6,730 nucleotides of DNA from Candidatus Treponema faecavium (lineage in GTDB: Bacteria > Spirochaetota > Spirochaetia > Treponematales > Treponemataceae): assembly GCA_019113455.1 (NCBI GenBank), contig DXHG01000043.1, positions 1 through 6,730 of the forward strand. The letters are read 5' to 3'. This document shows, one piece after another, positions 1-4,800 of this stretch. The notes under the pieces were generated by a model. The model was not told the origin of the DNA and searched no databases. It saw nothing but the letters and a program-made list of their open reading frames with translations. A program made the translations under genes and the position numbers. Each line of letters begins with the position of its first letter. The stretch's first letter is position 1.

Positions 1-1
1 G

Positions 2-595
2 TTCCAGATAAACCAAAAAATCGTGTATCCCAGTCAGGGCGTGGGAAAAATTACCGACATATGCGAAAAAACATTCAAAGACAAAACATTTCTGTATTAT
101 GTGATCTACCTTGACGTATCCGATATGGTCATCATGGTGCCTGTCGACAAGGTTGACGAGCTGGGCATCCGCCCGATTGTTTCATGCGAAGAAGCGCTTG
201 AGGCGCTGGATAAAATCGGCGATGCCATGGAGCCTATCACTTCCGACTGGAAGGCCCGCTACCAGCAGAATCTTGACCTGCTCAAAAAAGGCAGCGTGAG
301 CGACATCGCTGCCATTGTGCGCTGCCTGTACCACCGCAGCAAGGTAAAAGAACTGCCGATTATGGAGCGAAAACTGTACGACTCGGCCAAAAAACTGCTT
401 GAAGATGAAATATCGTTTGCGCTCGACAAGCCGGTTAAAGAAGTTGAAGCCATTATTCACGAAAAACTCGAGCCGCTGGGACCGGTGCGCGACACAAAAC
501 ATGCCGTCATAAACGACGATTTTGACGACGATGTAGACGACGTGTTTGAAAACGACGATGATATGATGGACGACGACGATGGAGACGACGACTGA
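2..595 (+). CDS. CarD/CdnL-family RNA polymerase-binding transcription regulator with acidic C-terminal tail (5' partial)
   Basis: CarD/CdnL proteins bind the RNA polymerase beta subunit through an N-terminal Tudor-like domain and stabilise open promoter complexes through a C-terminal helical DNA-binding domain. The frame is open to the left edge. The visible start, FQINQKIVYPSQGVGKI, matches the family's N-terminal pattern (K-V-Y-P-x-x-G-V-G), so the GTG at 23 is an internal valine and the true start lies just outside the window. About 197 residues are seen. The polymerase-binding domain spans roughly positions 2-180, with a beta-rich stretch YYVIYL and MVIMVPVDKV. The helical domain follows, beginning at ITSDWKARYQQNLDLL (about 236-283). 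Its tryptophan codon at 248-250 aligns with the family's DNA minor-groove wedge (Trp85 in Mycobacterium tuberculosis CarD). After the last helix comes a tail of 28 residues (509-592) with 17 aspartates, which is not part of the core fold. The stop overlaps the start of ispDF, suggesting one operon. Its promoter is outside the window. Family assignment is firm; the target genes are unknown. Confidence 0.93.
   Translation, partial: FQINQKIVYPSQGVGKITDICEKTFKDKTFLYYVIYLDVSDMVIMVPVDKVDELGIRPIVSCEEALEALDKIGDAMEPITSDWKARYQQNLDLLKKGSVSDIAAIVRCLYHRSKVKELPIMERKLYDSAKKLLEDEISFALDKPVKEVEAIIHEKLEPLGPVRDTKHAVINDDFDDDVDDVFENDDDMMDDDDGDDD
509..592 (+). other. Aspartate-rich C-terminal tail of the CarD-like protein
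   Basis: The last 28 residues of the CarD-like protein contain 17 Asp and one Glu with only a few hydrophobic or neutral residues between them. The DNA is a degenerate GAC/GAT repeat. Such a tail is probably disordered and strongly negative, so it could mimic nucleic acid, screen the DNA-binding helices or contact basic surfaces; that is inference. Typical short CdnL and mycobacterial CarD proteins end soon after the helical domain. Myxococcus CarD does have an acidic region, but there it is followed by AT-hooks, which are absent here. The last 14 coding bases also encode the start of ispDF in another frame. Confidence 0.85.
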
Positions 596-1793
596 CCGCC
601 AGGCCGTTCTTGTCGTTACGGCAGCTGGTTCGTCGCAGCGCATGGGCGGCGGCGCAAAAAAGGAATTTCTGCGCCTGCCGTCTGGGCTTTCGGTACTGGC
701 GGGCGCAATAGAGCCGTTTGTGCGTTCGCTTACGCTCTGCGCATGCGTTGTGACGTACAAAAGCGGGGACCACGGCGCGCTTGAGCAGGCGCACGAGGCA
801 ATCCGCACATCGCGGCTGCTGCGCGAGACGTTTGACGGCGGCGGCGTACCGCTCATACTCACGGAAGGCGGCAAAGACCGTCAGGAATCAGTGTATAACG
901 GGCTTGAAGCTCTCCAGGCGGCGAATATCCCCAATCTGGCCAGCGACACGATTGTGCTTGTGCACGACGGAGCGCGGCCGTTTGTAACGGAGCCGCTCAT
1001 ACAAAAAACGTTTGCGCTTGCGTGTGCGCGCGGCGCAGCTGTTCCCGCGCTTGAGCCTTCCGACACGCACAAAGAAATCGATGAAAACGGAAAAATCACG
1101 CGCCATCTTGACCGCAGCCGGCTTGCCGCGGTGCAGACGCCGCAGGCGTTCCTGTTTTTTCCGCTGCTTGAGGCGCACCGCAAAGCACGCGCAGGCGGAA
1201 AAACATATACCGACGACACTGAAATCTGGAATGACTATGCCGCGCCTGTTTATACCGTGCGCGGTGAGGCTGCAAACAAAAAAATCACCTATCCGGCAGA
1301 TATGCCGCAGGAGCAGCAGATGATTCATACAGGACTGGGATACGATATACACCGCCTTATTGCCGGAAGGCCGCTCCTGCTCGGCGGCGTGCATATACCG
1401 TTCGACAGGGGAGAAGACGGGCACTCTGACGGCGACGTGCTGCTGCACGCGGTTACCGACGCGCTTTTGGGCGCCGCCGGTCTTGGAGACATCGGCTCAT
1501 ATTTTCCGCCGTCAGACATGCGCTGGAAAGACGCGGATTCCGCGCTGCTGCTGCGCACCGCATGGCAGACAGTAACGGAAGCCGGCTGGCGCTTGGGCAA
1601 TATCGACTGCGTGGTTGTCCTTGAAGCGCCCAAACTGCTGCCGTACCGCGAACATATACGGCAGTCAATAGCCGATATACTCGGCGCTGAACGGCAGCTT
1701 ATATTTGTGAAAGCGAAAACACGCGAAAAGCTCGGGGAAGTCGGCAGCGGAGCCGCCGCCGAAGCATACGCCTCATGTCTCTTGTATAAATAA
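579..1793 (+). CDS. ispDF: Bifunctional IspD/IspF (MEP cytidylyltransferase / MECDP synthase)
   Basis: This 404-residue fusion carries two non-consecutive steps of the cytosolic MEP isoprenoid pathway. IspD joins CTP and 2-C-methyl-D-erythritol 4-phosphate. IspF cyclises the IspE product to 2-C-methyl-D-erythritol 2,4-cyclodiphosphate. In the IspD part (about residues 1-243) the nucleotide loop is VTAAGSSQRMGGGAKKEF (13-30), with R21 and K28 matching the catalytic Arg/Lys of E. coli IspD. It also has DRQESVYNGL (100-109), VHDGARPF (128-135), AVQTPQAF (184-191), TDD (211-213) and KKIT (234-237). In the IspF part (248-404) the metal ligands are D256 and H258 in GYDIHR and H290, with HSDGD (282-286), GDIGSYFP (303-310) and KAKTREKLG (378-386). 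All key residues seem present, so both activities are likely. The ATG at 579 fits the usual short lead into the IspD nucleotide loop. It overlaps the upstream gene by 17 bases and has no strong ribosome binding site, implying translational coupling. Fused IspDF enzymes are known, for example in Campylobacter. IspE is not in the window. Confidence 0.96.
   Translation: METTTDRQAVLVVTAAGSSQRMGGGAKKEFLRLPSGLSVLAGAIEPFVRSLTLCACVVTYKSGDHGALEQAHEAIRTSRLLRETFDGGGVPLILTEGGKDRQESVYNGLEALQAANIPNLASDTIVLVHDGARPFVTEPLIQKTFALACARGAAVPALEPSDTHKEIDENGKITRHLDRSRLAAVQTPQAFLFFPLLEAHRKARAGGKTYTDDTEIWNDYAAPVYTVRGEAANKKITYPADMPQEQQMIHTGLGYDIHRLIAGRPLLLGGVHIPFDRGEDGHSDGDVLLHAVTDALLGAAGLGDIGSYFPPSDMRWKDADSALLLRTAWQTVTEAGWRLGNIDCVVVLEAPKLLPYREHIRQSIADILGAERQLIFVKAKTREKLGEVGSGAAAEAYASCLLYK
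1309..1322 (+). promoter_or_regulatory. Possible internal ribosome binding site and ATG at the IspF domain boundary
   Basis: Within ispDF, AGGAG (1309-1313) lies six bases before an in-frame ATG at 1320, which is Met248, only a few residues before the IspF core motif GYDIHR. Spacing and sequence are those of a standard Shine-Dalgarno site, and the ATG sits exactly where a free-standing IspF would begin. It could allow production of separate IspF, or be a relic of a once-separate ispF gene. It could also be chance, since the bases encode Gln-Glu-Gln-Gln in the linker. Use of the site is not shown by sequence alone. Confidence 0.35.
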
Positions 1794-1862
1794 CCGCAGA
1801 GCCGCCGCTTTTATGCCCGCACCTCACCGGTTGCGGTAAAACGCAGGCACATAAGCGGTTAT
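1790..1862. terminator. Nested inverted repeats between convergent genes, possible bidirectional terminator
   Basis: The gap between the ispDF stop and the stop of the minus-strand coiled-coil gene is about 70 bases and holds several self-complementary segments. ATAACCGC (1790-1797) pairs perfectly with GCGGTTAT (1855-1862). Inside, CCGC (1805-1808) and TTATG (1811-1815) can pair with CATAAGCGG (1850-1858), leaving two bulged T. An inner CCGCA (1817-1821) pairs with TGCGG (1832-1836) around a ten-base loop. No clear run of T follows the stem on either strand, so this is not a classic intrinsic terminator. It may still slow polymerase or protect 3' ends of both converging transcripts. Confidence 0.4.
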
Positions 1863-1863
1863 C

Positions 1864-4800
1864 TCAGTTCGGCAGCTCAAGAATCAGTTCCACTTCAGAA
1901 ACAGTCAGGTTTACCGCCCGTGCGATTTGCTGCACGGTCCAGCCACGGTGATTCAGGCTGCGCACTTTATCGCGCTGCGTCGGAGAAATACGCTCTTCCA
2001 CAACAGGGTCTTCGGTAATTTCGCGCGATACCAGCGCATGGAGCAGTTCTATCTGCTCGTCTGCCGTTTTTGCCAGCTGCTGCAGCCGTGTTTCCGTGCG
2101 GTTCATGCTTTCTTTTGTCGCGCGCAGTTCGTTCATGCGCGTTTCGGTTTCGGCAAGCAGGCCGCTGAACGATTCAACCTTTGCCAGCGCGTCGTTAATG
2201 CGTTCGTTGTTTGAAAGCAGCGCGTCGACATGTTCCTGCACATCGGAAAGCTTTTCGGGCAGCAGTTCTGTTTGTTCGGCATACTGTTTCAGTTTGTTTT
2301 CGAGTTCCCGCAGCTTATCAAATGATTTATCCACATCGTGAATCGTCTGATCAAGCACTTCGTTTTTGCCTTCAAGCCGCTCGTACCGCGTCGTTATGCC
2401 GTTGAGCTGATCCTGCGCGCGGCGCACTTCGATAAGCAGTTTCTGCAGATCATCGCTTGACGTCTGTATTTCCGATATTTTCTGATCCATGGAGTCAGAA
2501 ATTGACAGCAGATGATCAAAGTTTTCTTCCATGCTTTCAAGCTGCTGCTTATCCGACGTGAATTTCAGCAGTTTCTGATTCACATCATCTTCCATGCTGC
2601 GCATCCGCTGATAATCGGATTCAAGGGCGGTTAAGAGGCCGCGCATTTCGTCAGTCTTTGCAACTTCGTCTTTCATGTCCGACAGCGCCGTTTCAAGCCG
2701 GTTACGCAGCTCTTCAACCTGCACAATTGCCGGTGCCTGCTGCAAAAAGCCGTCGATACGGCGCTCTATCGTGTCAAGCGTACCGTTTACCGTCTCCGTT
2801 TCTTTGTGCATATTCTGAATAAGTTCCGTATGCGCAGCGTCGGCGGCAGCTTTCATGCTCTGCATCTGCTGCACCGCTGCCTGCAACTGATTTTCTACGG
2901 CCTCATGCTGTTCGCGGATCCGCTCTGCCGTCTGTTCGGCCATCGCGTCATACGCGGACTGGGCGCTGCGCATAAGCGTATCAGTCTGGCTGCGGTACGC
3001 CGAAAGTTCCTGTTCGGCAGCCATTTTGAGCGCCTCAAACTCAGATAGCGCCGCAGACTGCTTTGATTCAAGCTGCCCGCTTTTGGCGGCAAGCTCTGTT
3101 TCAAACGCCGTTTGCGTCTGCGCAATGCGGTTTTCCGTATCGGTTTCAAGCGCGGCAAGCCGTTTCTGCAGCGCGGCGTGAGACTCATCAAACTGATGAG
3201 AAAGTTCACGCTGCCATTGGGCAAAACCGGCTGTCAGCTGCTGCATTTCCGTTTCGCTCTGGCTGCGCGATTCTGCGATGCGTTCGGCAGCATCACGCAG
3301 TTTCTCCTGTATGTCCTGTTCATACCGCGCAAGCGTACCGGCAGCGGAATCGCTGTGTTCGGCAATCAGGCGCTGCATCTGCTCTGCTGCCTCCGCGCGC
3401 GCCTGCTCAAAATCCATGCCGCATTTATCGGCAAGGGAACGCACATTCGTTTCGATGGCGCTGATTTTGCGCAGCGTGTCTTCATCAAGCGACGCGAGCG
3501 CCTGATCAAACGTATCCGCATACGACTTAATGCGCTCCTGCAAATGCGCAAGTTTTTCTTTCAGTTCCGCTTCGTACGCATTTTCAAGCGCCGTCCGCTG
3601 CTGCGTATAATCGCCTGAATACAGGTCAAGGCGTTTGTCCACTTCTTCTTTCCATGCGTCTATAGCCGCAGAAAGCGACTCCCGCTGTCCGGCAAGCACT
3701 TGTGAAAAATCCGCTTCAAAATGTACAAGCCTGTCGTTTACCAGCGCCTGCGCAGTCTGCTGCAAATCCGCGATTGTCTTTTCCGTATCCGCGACATGCT
3801 GCTCTATATCGGCGGTGCGCTGCGCCAGTTCCTGTGCGAACGTCAAATGAGCCGCTTTCTGACTTTCCGCAAACGAGCCGAACGTATCGAGCACGGAGCG
3901 CCGTATTTGTTCCATTGTCTGCTTAAGCTCGTGATCCATCTGTACGGCATCGTTTTCAAGCTGCGCTATCTGCTGCAGCCGATAATCCATGTCATGGCGG
4001 TATATGGAAAGCTGTTTAGTCAAATCCTCAAGATACGACATCTGCCGGTTGTCGCAGGAAACAATAAATTCCTGCAGCGTATTCTCCGCCGTATCCTGAA
4101 TTTCTGCGATACGGTTCTGAACCAAATCGTATATGTCGGACAGGCGGCGGTTGTTTTCCGCAGTTATTTCAGAAATATGGTTTTCTGACTGGACCGCTGC
4201 TGTCTGCAATTCATTGAACTTCTGTTCAATCTTTGCGGTGGTTTCTGTCAAAAGCTGTTCCGACTGCGCAAGCTGGGAACGCACGTCTGCAAGCGTCTCC
4301 TGCGACGCGGTTTCCCAGCTTACCCGATAATTATCCGCCGTCTCGTATGCGGCGGCAATTTTCGTATCGATATAGGACTCAAGCTCATGCAGCTGCGTTT
4401 CCGTTTCCTGCTGCAGTTCTGCAAGGCGCTCATTTGACATCCGCGTAAAACGCTCATGCGCGGCCGTTTCTTTTGCGTTCACATCGGCAAGCGTCTTTTC
4501 AAACAATGACTGCGTTTGCCCGTCAAGAGCCGCCGCCTGTTCGTCAAGCGTGCGCTTAATCGTGTCAAGCATCTCGGCGGTATGCGCTGTTTCCTGAGAT
4601 ACGCGCTGCGCTGTATCTCGGGTCTGCTGCATATCGCTTTTAAGCGAATCGCGCAGCATCTGCACGGCAGTATCAAACTCCTCGCGGAAGCCCGCTATAG
4701 TGCGTTCAACCGTGCTGTTCGTATGATCCAAAGACTGCTGCGCCGCTTCATGGATACCGGATACGCGCTCTGACAGCTCCTGTTCAAACGCTGTAAAATG

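Noticed and set aside
23..25. GTG as the start codon of the CarD-like gene
   Set aside because: The frame is open upstream to the edge and encodes FQINQKI, which matches the conserved family N-terminus; the GTG is an internal valine.
182..874. 230-codon minus-strand open frame across carD and ispDF
   Set aside because: It lies opposite two well-identified genes, crosses their boundary, and has low-complexity Val/Ile and Ser/Arg stretches that mirror the GAC repeat on the other strand.
579..1793. Two separate genes ispD and ispF with a sequencing frameshift joining them
   Set aside because: The frame is continuous with a plausible short linker and no stop codon between the domains, and natural IspDF fusions are established.
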